Source: Exiguobacterium qingdaonense | GTDB taxonomy: Bacteria; Bacillota; Bacilli; Exiguobacteriales; Exiguobacteriaceae | DNA: 64,000 bases | Assembly: GCF_018617855.1 (NCBI RefSeq) | Contig: NZ_JACSKY010000002.1 | Coordinates: forward strand, 62,001-126,000 | Direction of reading: 5' to 3' | Part shown: in pieces, positions 18,415 to 26,677 of the stretch | How positions within the stretch are numbered: position 1 is the stretch's first letter | Layout: each line of letters begins with the position of its first letter | Position numbers and translations under genes: made by a program | Notes under the pieces: model-generated | What the model was told of the DNA's origin: nothing | Seen by the model: the letters and a program-made list of their open reading frames with translations, nothing else | Database searches by the model: none

Positions 18415-18452
18415 CAAAAAAGGCCGACACGAAATATGTGTCGACCTTTTTT
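18415..18452. terminator. Bidirectional terminator between acsA and the class A PBP gene
   Basis: A 9-bp stem (18422-18430 with 18438-18446), flanked by A6 on the left and T7 on the right, so it can work in both directions. Confidence 0.9.
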
Positions 18453-20912
18453 TCATTCACCATCCGAATCGGCGTTATCTTCATCCGGTTGATCAGCTTC
18501 TTGTTGAGCTTCTTCTTCCGCTTTCTTCTTCGCTTCTTCCTCAGCCTTTTTCTTTGCTTCAGCCTCAGCTTTTCGTTTCGCTTCCTCTTCGGCCTTCTTC
18601 TTAGCGGCAGCATCGGCAGCAGCTTCTTGTTTCTTCTCTTCAGCCTCTTTTTTCGCTTCCTCAGCCTCTCGTTTTTTCTCTTCTTCTTCTTTCTTCTTCT
18701 CTTCCTCTTCTTTCTCTTTCTCTTCTACTTTTTTCTTCTCAGAGAATGAGCCAGAGTCTTTGAAGTCTTTCGCAGAGACGCTCGAAGGTTGTGAGAAGCG
18801 TGCGCTGACGCCTAGTGCTTCAGGATGATCCGCATATACCCGGTTCATCGTCTGGGACCAAATGCGCTGGGTCCGTTGATAGTAACGTCCATAATCCAAT
18901 CCGTCTAGCATCGAGGCGAGTTGTGAGTCATAACCGGACCAGACAGCGAGTGTGACGTTCGGGTTTGACCCGACCAAATATGAATCGCGTTGATTGTTCG
19001 TCGTACCGGTTTTACCCATCCAATCCCCAGGGACGCTGAGTAACGATTGTGCATACGTCGCAGTACCTGACGTATAGACGTCACGGAGCATATCCACCAC
19101 TAGGTAAGAAGTGCGTTCCGTGAAAATGCGCGTTTTCTTTGGTTCTGCTTCGTAAATCACTTCGCCTTGGTATTCGATTTGCTGGATGAAATATGGTTCC
19201 ACGTGCTCACCATAGTTTGCGAGCATCGCATACGAGGCTGCCAAATCGATTGGTTTTACTTCTCCTGTCCCGAGGGCCATCGCTGATGCGTACCGGTTTC
19301 CTTCGGATACAGGAATCCCCATATCGACTAATTTTTGCGTATCAGCTGGCTTTTGGTTACGTTCTTCGTAAATTTTAACAGCTGGGACGTTCAACGAAAG
19401 CTTGAGTGCATCGCGAATCGTGACAGCTCCGCGGTACGTCTTCCCTTCGTTCTGAACTTGTTTTTTCGGTTGTCCTGGACCGGTGAACTGATAGTAATAT
19501 TCCTCGTCAATGATTTGAGTGGCTGGCGTGATCATGCCGGCTTCAATCGCGTTTGAGTAAACGAGAATAGGTTTCGCAGTCGATCCGATTTGACGTTCTG
19601 CCCAGAAAGCTCGGTTTAAGTCGTCCGTCTTGCCATTGATATATCGGCCTCCGACGAATCCGAGTACTTTTCCGGTTTTATTTTCAATCATGACCGAAGA
19701 AGTTTGTTCAGGCAATGTGCGATCCTCTTCTTCTACATACTGATTGGGCCCGAAGTTCCCGGCATTTTTAGCCGGTTGTTGCATCGCTTCGTGAATCTCT
19801 TTATCAAGCGTTAAACGAATCGTGAATCCGCCTTGGCGCAGCATGTTATGTGCGCGTTTTGCGTAGCTTGAGCGAATGTCTTCTCGTTCTTTTGGTTCGA
19901 GGTCATTCATATTGATTTCATCTTGTTCAATTAAATAATCCGTAACGATTTGGCGTGCCTGAAGTTCAGCTTCATCAATGACATACGGATATTTATCACG
20001 CGGCTTTGTCTGTGTTTGCATAAAGTCTTGTGTGATGTCGTAATTGTATGCAGTGTCATACTCTTCTTTAGTAATCTTCCCGGCGACATACATCCGGTTC
20101 AAGACGGTTTTCATTCGGTTGATTGCACCGGATACGTCCTCTTTAATGACGCCGCCTTGGTAGTAAGGTGTATAGAAGAACGGGTTTTTCGGGATTCCTG
20201 CTAAAAACGCAGCTTGTGGGAGCGTCAACTTTTCGGCAGAAGTGTTGAAAACACCGCGAGCCGCTGCTTCGATTCCTGAGATGTTACGTCCCATCGAGTT
20301 GCGCCCGAACGAGACGACGTTCAAGTAAGCATTTAAGATTTCGTCCTTATCCATTGCTTTTTCAAGGCGCAAGGCGAGTAAAATCTCTTTTGCCTTCCGT
20401 TCGAACGACACTTCGTTCGTCAGCATTTGGTTTTTGATCAACTGTTGTGTAAGGGTCGATCCCCCCGTGCGATCTTCTGACCCGGTCGCTTCCTGTAAAA
20501 TTGCGCGTAACGTCGCTTTCGGAACGACGCCATCGTGCTCATAAAACTCGACGTCCTCGGTCGCGAGAAGTGCATCGACGACATAAGGGGATACTTTTTC
20601 GACCGGGATCGGTATTCGAACCTCATCGGTCGTATAGTTCCCGATGCGTTCTCCGCTTCCAAAATGAATGTTGGAAGTCGAGGTGTACGTATTAATTTGT
20701 GATGTCATCGTCTTATAAGCGGGGGTCGGCATATCTTTGACAAGCGATGCGAAATAGCCGACACCGATTCCGGCGCCTAAAAATCCGATTAATAACACTG
20801 AAATGATGGTCAAAAGTAGGACATTCCAGGACACATCATACATCACATTGGCATAGCGACGTACTTTCATCGACGTCGGGTTATTCCATAAATCTCGAAT
20901 CTTTTGCAGCAT
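18453..20912 (-). CDS. Class A penicillin-binding protein (PBP1A family) with charged C-terminal tail
   Basis: A membrane-anchored peptidoglycan synthase of 819 residues that polymerises glycan strands and cross-links peptides outside the membrane. In order: one membrane helix (about 29-52); a GT51 transglycosylase with EDVEFYEHDG near 119 and GGSTLTQQLIKN near 151; a transpeptidase with STAKP (near 445), SLN (near 505) and KTGTTNN (near 650); and a low-complexity Lys/Glu/Ala tail over roughly the last 95 residues. AAGGAGG lies 5-6 bp before the ATG at 20912. The longer frame to 20927 would place that site inside the gene, so I reject it. Confidence 0.93.
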   Translation of the reverse strand: MLQKIRDLWNNPTSMKVRRYANVMYDVSWNVLLLTIISVLLIGFLGAGIGVGYFASLVKDMPTPAYKTMTSQINTYTSTSNIHFGSGERIGNYTTDEVRIPIPVEKVSPYVVDALLATEDVEFYEHDGVVPKATLRAILQEATGSEDRTGGSTLTQQLIKNQMLTNEVSFERKAKEILLALRLEKAMDKDEILNAYLNVVSFGRNSMGRNISGIEAAARGVFNTSAEKLTLPQAAFLAGIPKNPFFYTPYYQGGVIKEDVSGAINRMKTVLNRMYVAGKITKEEYDTAYNYDITQDFMQTQTKPRDKYPYVIDEAELQARQIVTDYLIEQDEINMNDLEPKEREDIRSSYAKRAHNMLRQGGFTIRLTLDKEIHEAMQQPAKNAGNFGPNQYVEEEDRTLPEQTSSVMIENKTGKVLGFVGGRYINGKTDDLNRAFWAERQIGSTAKPILVYSNAIEAGMITPATQIIDEEYYYQFTGPGQPKKQVQNEGKTYRGAVTIRDALKLSLNVPAVKIYEERNQKPADTQKLVDMGIPVSEGNRYASAMALGTGEVKPIDLAASYAMLANYGEHVEPYFIQQIEYQGEVIYEAEPKKTRIFTERTSYLVVDMLRDVYTSGTATYAQSLLSVPGDWMGKTGTTNNQRDSYLVGSNPNVTLAVWSGYDSQLASMLDGLDYGRYYQRTQRIWSQTMNRVYADHPEALGVSARFSQPSSVSAKDFKDSGSFSEKKKVEEKEKEEEEKKKEEEEKKREAEEAKKEAEEKKQEAAADAAAKKKAEEEAKRKAEAEAKKKAEEEAKKKAEEEAQQEADQPDEDNADSDGE

Positions 20913-20963
20913 GACAGCCTCCTTCAATATGGTGTGAAACTATTTTAGACAGTAATATATTCG

Positions 20964-20972
20964 ATTATAGCA
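20964..20972 (-). promoter_or_regulatory. Extended -10 promoter for the PBP gene
   Basis: On the minus strand TGCTATAAT occupies 20972-20964, about 52 bp before the PBP start. Confidence 0.6.
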
Positions 20973-21030
20973 CAACACAACCTACAGATTACCGTGAAAG
21001 GGATGTCTCATGCAAGTTTCACAATGGGAG

Positions 21031-21058
21031 TTGACAAGTAGAAAACGATGCTTATAAA
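21031..21058 (+). promoter_or_regulatory. Sigma-A promoter of the tyrS T-box leader
   Basis: Consensus TTGACA (21031-21036) and TATAAA (21053-21058) with a 16-bp spacer, immediately before the T-box leader. Confidence 0.85.
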
Positions 21059-21059
21059 A

Positions 21060-21303
21060 TGAATAGCATAGTTAACGATATGATGACGCTGTGAAGAAAG
21101 CGAAGTAGTCGGTGGGTCTCTTGTCCAGAAAGCTAGTGGTTGCTGTGAACTAGCCAATGCCAATCGATGAATTACACTTTCAGAGCGTGCCTTTAGGCCG
21201 GTTACGAGACCGTTATCTCTCGCTCAAGCGGTCGCAAAATGCGACAAGTAGGGTGGTACCGCGGAATCTCCGTCCCTTCTCATCATGAGAAGGGACGTTT
21301 TTT
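21060..21303 (+). promoter_or_regulatory. Tyrosine T-box riboswitch of tyrS
   Basis: A leader of about 240 nt. The T-box sequence AGGGTGGTACCGCG lies at 21250-21263. It is followed by a strong terminator hairpin (21272-21282 with 21286-21296, then T tract 21298-21303). In the Stem I region the probable specifier is TAC (21173-21175), a tyrosine codon, within GAATTACAC. Uncharged tRNA-Tyr pairing with the T-box would prevent terminator formation and allow tyrS transcription. Together with the promoter this accounts for the whole 415-bp gap between the PBP gene and tyrS. Confidence 0.93.
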
Positions 21304-21327
21304 ATGTCAATTGAAGGAGTGGAACAG

Positions 21328-22575
21328 ATGGAACTATTAGAAGATTTAGCGTTTCGAGGGCTTGTCAGCCAAATGACAGATGAAGAAGGGATAAAGGAAC
21401 AACTTAAAAAACCGACGACGTTATACACAGGGTTTGATCCGACGGCGGACTCGCTTCATATTGGGCATTTATTGCCGATTTTAACATTGAAACGGTTCCA
21501 GCAAGCTGGCCATCAAGTCATCGCCCTCGTCGGTGGGGCTACAGGAATGATTGGTGACCCGTCTGGTCGTTCAGACGAACGTTCCCTTAACACGTTGGAT
21601 ACGGTCAAACTCTTCTCTGATCGTATCAAAGATCAGTTGAGCCGATTCCTTCCGCTTGAAGGGGAAAATCCGATTACGATCCGAAACAACTATGAATGGA
21701 CAGAAGAAATGTCGATCATCGATTTTCTCCGAGACATCGGGAAGCATTTCCCAATCAGTTACATGCTCGCGAAAGATTCAGTCGATTCACGTATGGAGGG
21801 TGGAATCTCATACACCGAATTCTCATACATGTTGCTCCAATCATACGATTTCTTGAAATTGTACGAGACGGAGACGTGCCGCCTTCAAGTCGGTGGAAGT
21901 GACCAGTGGGGGAACATTACGGCAGGCCTTGAATTGATTCGTCGTTTCGGTCATTCGGAAAAGGCATTCGGTCTCACGGTCCCGCTCGTTACAAAGTCGG
22001 ACGGTCAGAAGTTTGGAAAGTCGGCTGGTGGTGCAGTTTGGTTAGATGCTGATAAAACGTCACCATACGAGTTCTACCAGTTTTGGATTAACGTCGACGA
22101 TGCGGACGTCATCAAGTTCATCAAATACTTCACATTCATGAGCCGTGAAGAGATTGAAGCACTTGAGACAGAAGTGTCGGAAGCTCCTGAAAAACGTGTC
22201 GCACAGCGTCGTCTCGCCGAAGAGATGACAAAGCTCGTCCACGGAGAAGTCGGGCTTGAACAGGCGGAGCGGATCACAAAAGCGTTCTTCAGCGGTGATT
22301 TGACGTCGCTTCAACCGGAAGATATGACGGCTGCGTTTAAAGGCATGCCGCAATTCGAGCTTGATGGTGAGCGTAACATTGTCGATCTCCTCGTCGAAGC
22401 AAAAATCTCTCCATCAAAACGTCAAGCACGTGAAGATGTAACGAACGGAGCGATTTACTTGAACGGCGAACGTGAACAGGCACTTGATAAAGTCGTCACG
22501 CGTGAAGATACGCTCGGTGAGTTCACCATCATCCGTCGTGGGAAGAAAAAGTACTTCGTGATTCGTCACGTATGA
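21328..22575 (+). CDS. tyrS: Tyrosyl-tRNA synthetase
   Basis: TyrS charges tRNA-Tyr with tyrosine for protein synthesis. The 415 residues contain the class I HIGH motif (HIGH, residues 44-47), the KMSKS equivalent KFGKS near 228, and a C-terminal S4-like RNA-binding domain (about 350-412). The frame is open from an ATG at 21304 that abuts the leader T tract and has no ribosome site. AAGGAG lies about 9 bp before the ATG at 21328, and MELLEDL fits other TyrS N-termini. Controlled by the upstream T-box. Confidence 0.96.
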   Translation: MELLEDLAFRGLVSQMTDEEGIKEQLKKPTTLYTGFDPTADSLHIGHLLPILTLKRFQQAGHQVIALVGGATGMIGDPSGRSDERSLNTLDTVKLFSDRIKDQLSRFLPLEGENPITIRNNYEWTEEMSIIDFLRDIGKHFPISYMLAKDSVDSRMEGGISYTEFSYMLLQSYDFLKLYETETCRLQVGGSDQWGNITAGLELIRRFGHSEKAFGLTVPLVTKSDGQKFGKSAGGAVWLDADKTSPYEFYQFWINVDDADVIKFIKYFTFMSREEIEALETEVSEAPEKRVAQRRLAEEMTKLVHGEVGLEQAERITKAFFSGDLTSLQPEDMTAAFKGMPQFELDGERNIVDLLVEAKISPSKRQAREDVTNGAIYLNGEREQALDKVVTREDTLGEFTIIRRGKKKYFVIRHV

Positions 22576-22582
22576 TCATCAT

Positions 22583-22617
22583 GTCCGTCCCTCGTTTGTT
22601 GGGGGATGGACTTTTTT
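22583..22617 (+). terminator. Terminator after tyrS
   Basis: An 11-bp stem with G-U pairs (22583-22593 with 22601-22611) and six T residues. Confidence 0.88.
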
Positions 22618-22640
22618 GTGCATGACGTGTAGCTCGGGTT

Positions 22641-22649
22641 TGTTAAAAT
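22641..22649 (+). promoter_or_regulatory. Extended -10 promoter for the alarmone synthetase gene
   Basis: TGTTAAAAT lies 16 bp before the GGGAGG ribosome site of the alarmone synthetase frame. Confidence 0.45.
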
Positions 22650-22736
22650 AGTGAGACGGGAGGGATGATGATGGAGATAGAAGAATTTTTTGACGAATCG
22701 TTTCATTAATGGCGTGAATATTTTCGATACTATGAG

Positions 22737-23297
22737 ATGGCGATCACAGAACTCGAGAGCGACCTCGGGATTATCGATTTGGATTGGCAGACGCGACTCG
22801 GGTATTCACCGATTGAACATGTGAAGACGAGAATGAAGACGTTGCCGTCGATCGTGCGCAAGATGAAGCGGAAAAACTTACCTTTAGAAGTGACTGCACT
22901 TTGGGAACACGTGCACGATGTGGCGGGGATTCGAATCGTTACGAGCTTCCGCGACGATATTTATGAAATCTTGCGTCATCTGGAGGCGCGGGATGATTTG
23001 GATATCGTCGAAGTCAAAGATTATATCGAGCATCCGAAGCCGAGTGGCTATCGGAGCTTACATCTGATCGTGAAGACAAAAGTCTATTTGGCCGAACGAA
23101 TCATCTGGGTGCCGGCCGAGATTCAAATTCGCACGCTCGCCATGGACTTTTGGGCAGCGACGGAACATAAGCTTCAGTATAAATATCAACATGAAGTACC
23201 AGAATCATCGAAAGAAGAGCTCATTGAAGCGTCACTCATGGCCGACGCTCTCGATACGCAGATGGGACGCATTCGACAAGAGATATTAAAAAAATAA
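22737..23297 (+). CDS. Small alarmone synthetase (YwaC/RelP-like), N-terminally truncated by an in-frame stop
   Basis: A RelA/SpoT-type synthetase domain, predicted to make (p)ppGpp from ATP and GDP/GTP during stress. The 186 residues include HDVAGIRIVTSF, DYIEHPKPSGYRSLHL and the catalytic-Glu motif EIQIRT. The true gene seems to begin earlier. GGGAGG with three tandem ATGs (22665-22673) opens the same frame, which hits TAA at 22707-22709 and then continues WREYFRYYEM into this ORF; that stretch aligns without gaps to B. subtilis YwaC as I remember it. Translation could restart at 22737, but no good ribosome site is there. Either a nonsense pseudogene, a truncated enzyme, or a base error. 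Confidence 0.8.
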   Translation: MAITELESDLGIIDLDWQTRLGYSPIEHVKTRMKTLPSIVRKMKRKNLPLEVTALWEHVHDVAGIRIVTSFRDDIYEILRHLEARDDLDIVEVKDYIEHPKPSGYRSLHLIVKTKVYLAERIIWVPAEIQIRTLAMDFWAATEHKLQYKYQHEVPESSKEELIEASLMADALDTQMGRIRQEILKK

Positions 23298-23328
23298 AAA
23301 ATCCCCTTCACGAAGAAGGGGATAAAAA
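23292..23328. terminator. Bidirectional terminator between the alarmone synthetase gene and rpsD
   Basis: A 9-bp stem (23301-23309 with 23315-23323), with A/T runs on both sides, between the convergent genes. Confidence 0.88.
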
Positions 23329-23331
23329 GCA

Positions 23332-23931
23332 TTAACGTGAGTAGTACTCGACGATGAGTTGCTCTTTGATTTGGTCGTTAAGTTCAGCGCGTTCTGGGAG
23401 ACGTACGAATGTACCTTCGAGTTTCTCAGCGTCGAACGATACGAAGTCTTTTGTAGCTGGTGCTACTTCAAGAGCTTCAGCGATTGCTTTCACGTTTTTC
23501 GACTTTTCACGAACTGCGATCACTTGACCAGGTTTTACGCGGTAAGACGCGATGTCTACGCGTGAACCGTCAACTGTGATGTGACCGTGGTTGACGAGTT
23601 GGCGTGCTCCACGACGTGTGCGAGCAAGGCCGAAACGGTAAACGAGGTTGTCAAGGCGTGATTCGAGCAAGAACATGAAGTTCTCACCGTGGATGCCTGG
23701 CATTTTACCAGCATCGTTGAAGATGCGGCGGAATTGCTTCTCGTTCACTCCGTACATGTGACGAAGTGCTTGCTTCGCTTGAAGCTGAAGACCGTATTCT
23801 GAGATTTTTTTACGACCATTTCCGTGTTGACCTGGTGCGTAAGGACGTTTAACTAATTCTTTACCCGTTTCGCTAAGCGAGATGCCTAAGCGACGCGAGA
23901 GTTTCCAAGCTGGACCTGTGTAACGAGCCAT
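23332..23931 (-). CDS. rpsD: 30S ribosomal protein S4
   Basis: S4 is a primary 16S rRNA binding protein that nucleates assembly of the small subunit and also represses its own mRNA. The 199 residues match the family over their whole length, from [16 protein letters not shown] to the C-terminal IVEYYSR, with the S4 RNA-binding domain at about 91-150 ([19 protein letters not shown]). The ATG at 23931 has AGGAGG nearby. It is a lone gene with its own promoter and a long leader. Confidence 0.98.
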   Translation of the reverse strand: MARYTGPAWKLSRRLGISLSETGKELVKRPYAPGQHGNGRKKISEYGLQLQAKQALRHMYGVNEKQFRRIFNDAGKMPGIHGENFMFLLESRLDNLVYRFGLARTRRGARQLVNHGHITVDGSRVDIASYRVKPGQVIAVREKSKNVKAIAEALEVAPATKDFVSFDAEKLEGTFVRLPERAELNDQIKEQLIVEYYSR

Positions 23932-24117
23932 GATTGGACTCCTCCTTGTTGTTCATGTATTTTGCACAAAAGAACAACGGTGTCAAAGACGAGTAACGCC
24001 CCTTTCAAGGTGCAAGCACCTTCACTTGATAGCGAAGCTACGAGATGCCCCTCCGACTAAGTCGAGGCCCGAAAGGTGGATACGTTTGTCTATGACTGCT
24101 ATCGTCATTTCATGCAC
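23932..24117 (-). promoter_or_regulatory. rpsD leader RNA, probable S4 autoregulatory site
   Basis: About 185 nt of untranslated RNA between the rpsD promoter and start. On the minus strand it folds into several hairpins: an 8-bp stem flanking 24060, a tight AAGGTGC/GCACCTT hairpin near 24010-24026, and GTTGTTC paired with GAACAAC (about 23946-23976) directly before the ribosome site. Bacilli rpsD leaders of this size bind S4 and repress expression. Assignment is by position, length and structure, not by a covariance model. Confidence 0.65.
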
Positions 24118-24124
24118 AAAGATG

Positions 24125-24153
24125 AGTATACGATGAAAGTAAATGCTTGTCAA
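24125..24153 (-). promoter_or_regulatory. Sigma-A promoter for rpsD
   Basis: On the minus strand, TTGACA (24153-24148) and TATACT (24130-24125) with a 17-bp spacer, about 190 bp before rpsD. It abuts the stop codon of the upstream ytsP-type gene. Confidence 0.85.
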
Positions 24154-24636
24154 TCAAATAAAGCGAAGTAACGTCTCACAAAAACGTTCGAGCCCTTCTC
24201 GGTCGATTTCAGAGAAACGATCGAGTTCAGGGCTATCGATATCGAGGACGCCAATCGTCTTGCCATCACGTACGAGTGGGACGACAATTTCCGAGTTGGA
24301 AGCCGCATCGCAAGCGATATGTCCTGGGAATTGATGAACATCGGCTACGAGTTGGGTTTCTTGTGTGGCAGCCGCCGTTCCGCAAACTCCTTTACCGAAT
24401 GCGATATGAACACATGCCGGAAGGCCTTGGAAAGGACCTAAAATCAAACTGTCATCGGAGTTCGTCACGTAAAACCCGACCCAGTTGATTCGGTCTAAAA
24501 ATTGATTCAATAGAGCACTGGCGTTGGCAAGGTTGGCCACTGTATTCGTTTCTCCTTCTAACAGGGCGGCAAGCTGCTTGTTTAGTAGGTCGTAACCGTC
24601 TTTTAAATCATCTGAATACGATGTCGTTTGGAACAT
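24154..24636 (-). CDS. GAF-domain free methionine-(R)-sulfoxide reductase
   Basis: A 160-residue GAF protein (YtsP family). Free methionine-(R)-sulfoxide reductases reduce oxidised free methionine. Three cysteines, Cys75, Cys85 and Cys109, have the same spacing (10 and 24 residues) as the catalytic set of the E. coli enzyme, in LPACVHIAFGKGVCG and GHIACDAASNSEIVVP. The frame is open from an ATG at 24651 that overlaps the GGAGG ribosome site; the ATG at 24636 is correctly spaced, so I use it. Upstream of rpsD on the same strand, as in B. subtilis. Confidence 0.9.
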   Translation of the reverse strand: MFQTTSYSDDLKDGYDLLNKQLAALLEGETNTVANLANASALLNQFLDRINWVGFYVTNSDDSLILGPFQGLPACVHIAFGKGVCGTAAATQETQLVADVHQFPGHIACDAASNSEIVVPLVRDGKTIGVLDIDSPELDRFSEIDREGLERFCETLLRFI

Positions 24637-24687
24637 ATCACAATCCTCCATTTTTCAAAAGTAAATTAGAATGTAGCATTATGGTAC

Positions 24688-24702
24688 ACGCAAATTTTGC
24701 GT
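24688..24702. repeat. 15-bp perfect palindrome upstream of the GAF-domain gene
   Basis: ACGCAAATTTTGCGT is perfectly symmetrical around its central T and lies about 50 bp before the reductase start, where a regulator could act on its promoter. No matching operator was recognised. Confidence 0.4.
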
Positions 24703-24872
24703 TTGTCTTGCTTGAAAGTTCCGAAAAAGGAACAATCTCCACTGAAACCATTGGAAAACCTATGCAAATCATTGGTTCTATAATATGATTAAGTATATCT
24801 ATTCTTATAAAATACTTCTTTTTTATATAAGGTACATAAGTCCACGAAAGCGGCTTGGAGGTTGTGACAAAG

Positions 24873-26603
24873 ATGGATTACGGAATTTATGGATTAATTA
24901 TTGGAATCATCGCCGTCGTATTAGGCGGAATGTTAGGAAGTATGCTCATCCGAAGGAATTTTTACCAAAAAATTGACGATTTGGATATGAGGAAACAAAG
25001 CGTGCTCAGCGCGAGCGTACCTGTTGAGCTCCAAAAATTCAAGCAGTGGCCGATGGAAGGGGAAACGAAAGAGAAGTTTGATCGTTGGCATCAATCTTGG
25101 GATGAGTTGGTCAGTGTGCATACGGGTCAAATCGATGAAGCGTTGTATCGGTCAGAAGAAGACTTGGATAAATACCGTTTCATGAAAGTAAAGACCGATT
25201 TGAATGCGACTGAACAACTTATTGAAGAACTCGAGGCGATGGTACACGCCATGCTCGATGAGATGGATGAGTTTACGACACATCATACTTCGCTCATAGA
25301 CATCGTGAAGCAAGATGAAAAAGAACTGTATCAGTTCCGCAAGACGTTACAGGCGCAAAATCAGGCATTCGGACCGACTTATGCGCTAGTTGAACAAGAG
25401 ATTGTGGCAGCCGAGACAAAACGGAGCGAGATGATCAACTTAAAGCAAACCGGTCAAGTCTCGCAAGCGTTTGAGGCGGGACAAGCCTTATCAAGCCAAG
25501 TCGCCCATATCCGTGAATTGATTCGCATCATCCCACAGTTTGTACGTACGGTACAAGTCGAGTTAAAACAACAACTCCAACAGTTGCGTGCCGGGCATAA
25601 GGAGATGCAAATGGACGGATATGCGCTCGAGCCGCTCGGATTGCTAGAAGAAATCGATCAGGCAGAAGATCGTCGTGAGGAAATGATGGCCCGAATCGAA
25701 CGTTTGGAGTTCGAACATTTTGAAGAGGATATGCAACAATTGAGTTCAGATATCGATCAGTTGTTTGAAGCGTTCCGGACAGAAGTCGATGCTCGTCAAT
25801 ACGTGAAAAAAGAGTTCGCGGCAATTCAAGAGCGTGAGCAGCGTTCTACTGAAATCATGGAAAACCTACAGACGGAAATGTCTCGACTTGTCAGCAATTA
25901 TGAGATCAATGCCCGCGTCGGTGAAGAGTTCGAACAGTTAGAGCGGGAACGGACGACACTTACCGCGAACGTGCTTGATATCGAACAGGCCCTAGTCGCA
26001 CAAATGTTGCCGTTTAGCTTGATCAAATCCAAAGTGCAAGAGGCGAAACGTTCACTTGACCAGTTCAATGCGATGCACGAACGATTCATCGAGGACACGA
26101 ATTCGTTACGAAAAGAAGAACTTGAAGTACGACACAAACTTGAAACGTGGAAGAAAGAATTGTCTTCACACCGACGCCTCTTGGCGAAAAGTGCGATGCC
26201 GATGATTCCGAATGACTTATCGAACGATTTGCGTCAACTTCAAAAAGGGGTCCAATCGTTAGACGAGCAATTCGATAAAGCGCCGTTCAATATGACATAC
26301 ATTGTCGGACTTAGTCATGACATTGAAGAGATGATGGACAACTTCCGTGACCGTGTACATGCGCTCATTCGACAAGTGACATACGCCGAGCAGTTGTTGC
26401 AGTATGCGAACCGTTTCCGTCGTCGCGACAACGAGGTGCACATCGCCTTGACGCTTGCAGAAAATAAATTTTTGCACGGTGAGTATGGAACGGCGGTTGA
26501 AATCGGTGAACGGGTACTGAGTCGCTTTGAAGAGGATGGGGCACATCGGATTCGTCAACGTGTGGACCATGGATTGGAACAACAAGAGCTGTTAAAAAAA
26601 TAA
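24873..26603 (+). CDS. ezrA: Septation ring formation regulator EzrA
   Basis: EzrA is a membrane-anchored cytoplasmic coiled-coil protein that binds FtsZ, prevents extra Z-rings and links division to PBP1. The 576 residues show one N-terminal membrane helix (about 6-27) and then an almost continuous heptad-rich, spectrin-like region to the end. A TTG at 24855 extends the frame but lies inside the GGAGG site; the ATG at 24873 follows it by 11 bp. In Bacillus it neighbours the same rpsD/GAF genes, although the usual hisJ homologue between them is absent. Confidence 0.92.
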   Translation: MDYGIYGLIIGIIAVVLGGMLGSMLIRRNFYQKIDDLDMRKQSVLSASVPVELQKFKQWPMEGETKEKFDRWHQSWDELVSVHTGQIDEALYRSEEDLDKYRFMKVKTDLNATEQLIEELEAMVHAMLDEMDEFTTHHTSLIDIVKQDEKELYQFRKTLQAQNQAFGPTYALVEQEIVAAETKRSEMINLKQTGQVSQAFEAGQALSSQVAHIRELIRIIPQFVRTVQVELKQQLQQLRAGHKEMQMDGYALEPLGLLEEIDQAEDRREEMMARIERLEFEHFEEDMQQLSSDIDQLFEAFRTEVDARQYVKKEFAAIQEREQRSTEIMENLQTEMSRLVSNYEINARVGEEFEQLERERTTLTANVLDIEQALVAQMLPFSLIKSKVQEAKRSLDQFNAMHERFIEDTNSLRKEELEVRHKLETWKKELSSHRRLLAKSAMPMIPNDLSNDLRQLQKGVQSLDEQFDKAPFNMTYIVGLSHDIEEMMDNFRDRVHALIRQVTYAEQLLQYANRFRRRDNEVHIALTLAENKFLHGEYGTAVEIGERVLSRFEEDGAHRIRQRVDHGLEQQELLKK

Positions 26604-26677
26604 ACGATGCATGAAGGTTGACGGAAACGGGAAAAACGTAGACGTCAATCTTTTTTCTATCAAGGAGGAATCGTCAG

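Noticed and set aside
18378-18749. Plus-strand ORF rich in Phe/Leu/Ser opposite the PBP tail
   Set aside because: It is the reverse complement of the Lys/Glu-rich tail; the composition is an artefact of low complexity.
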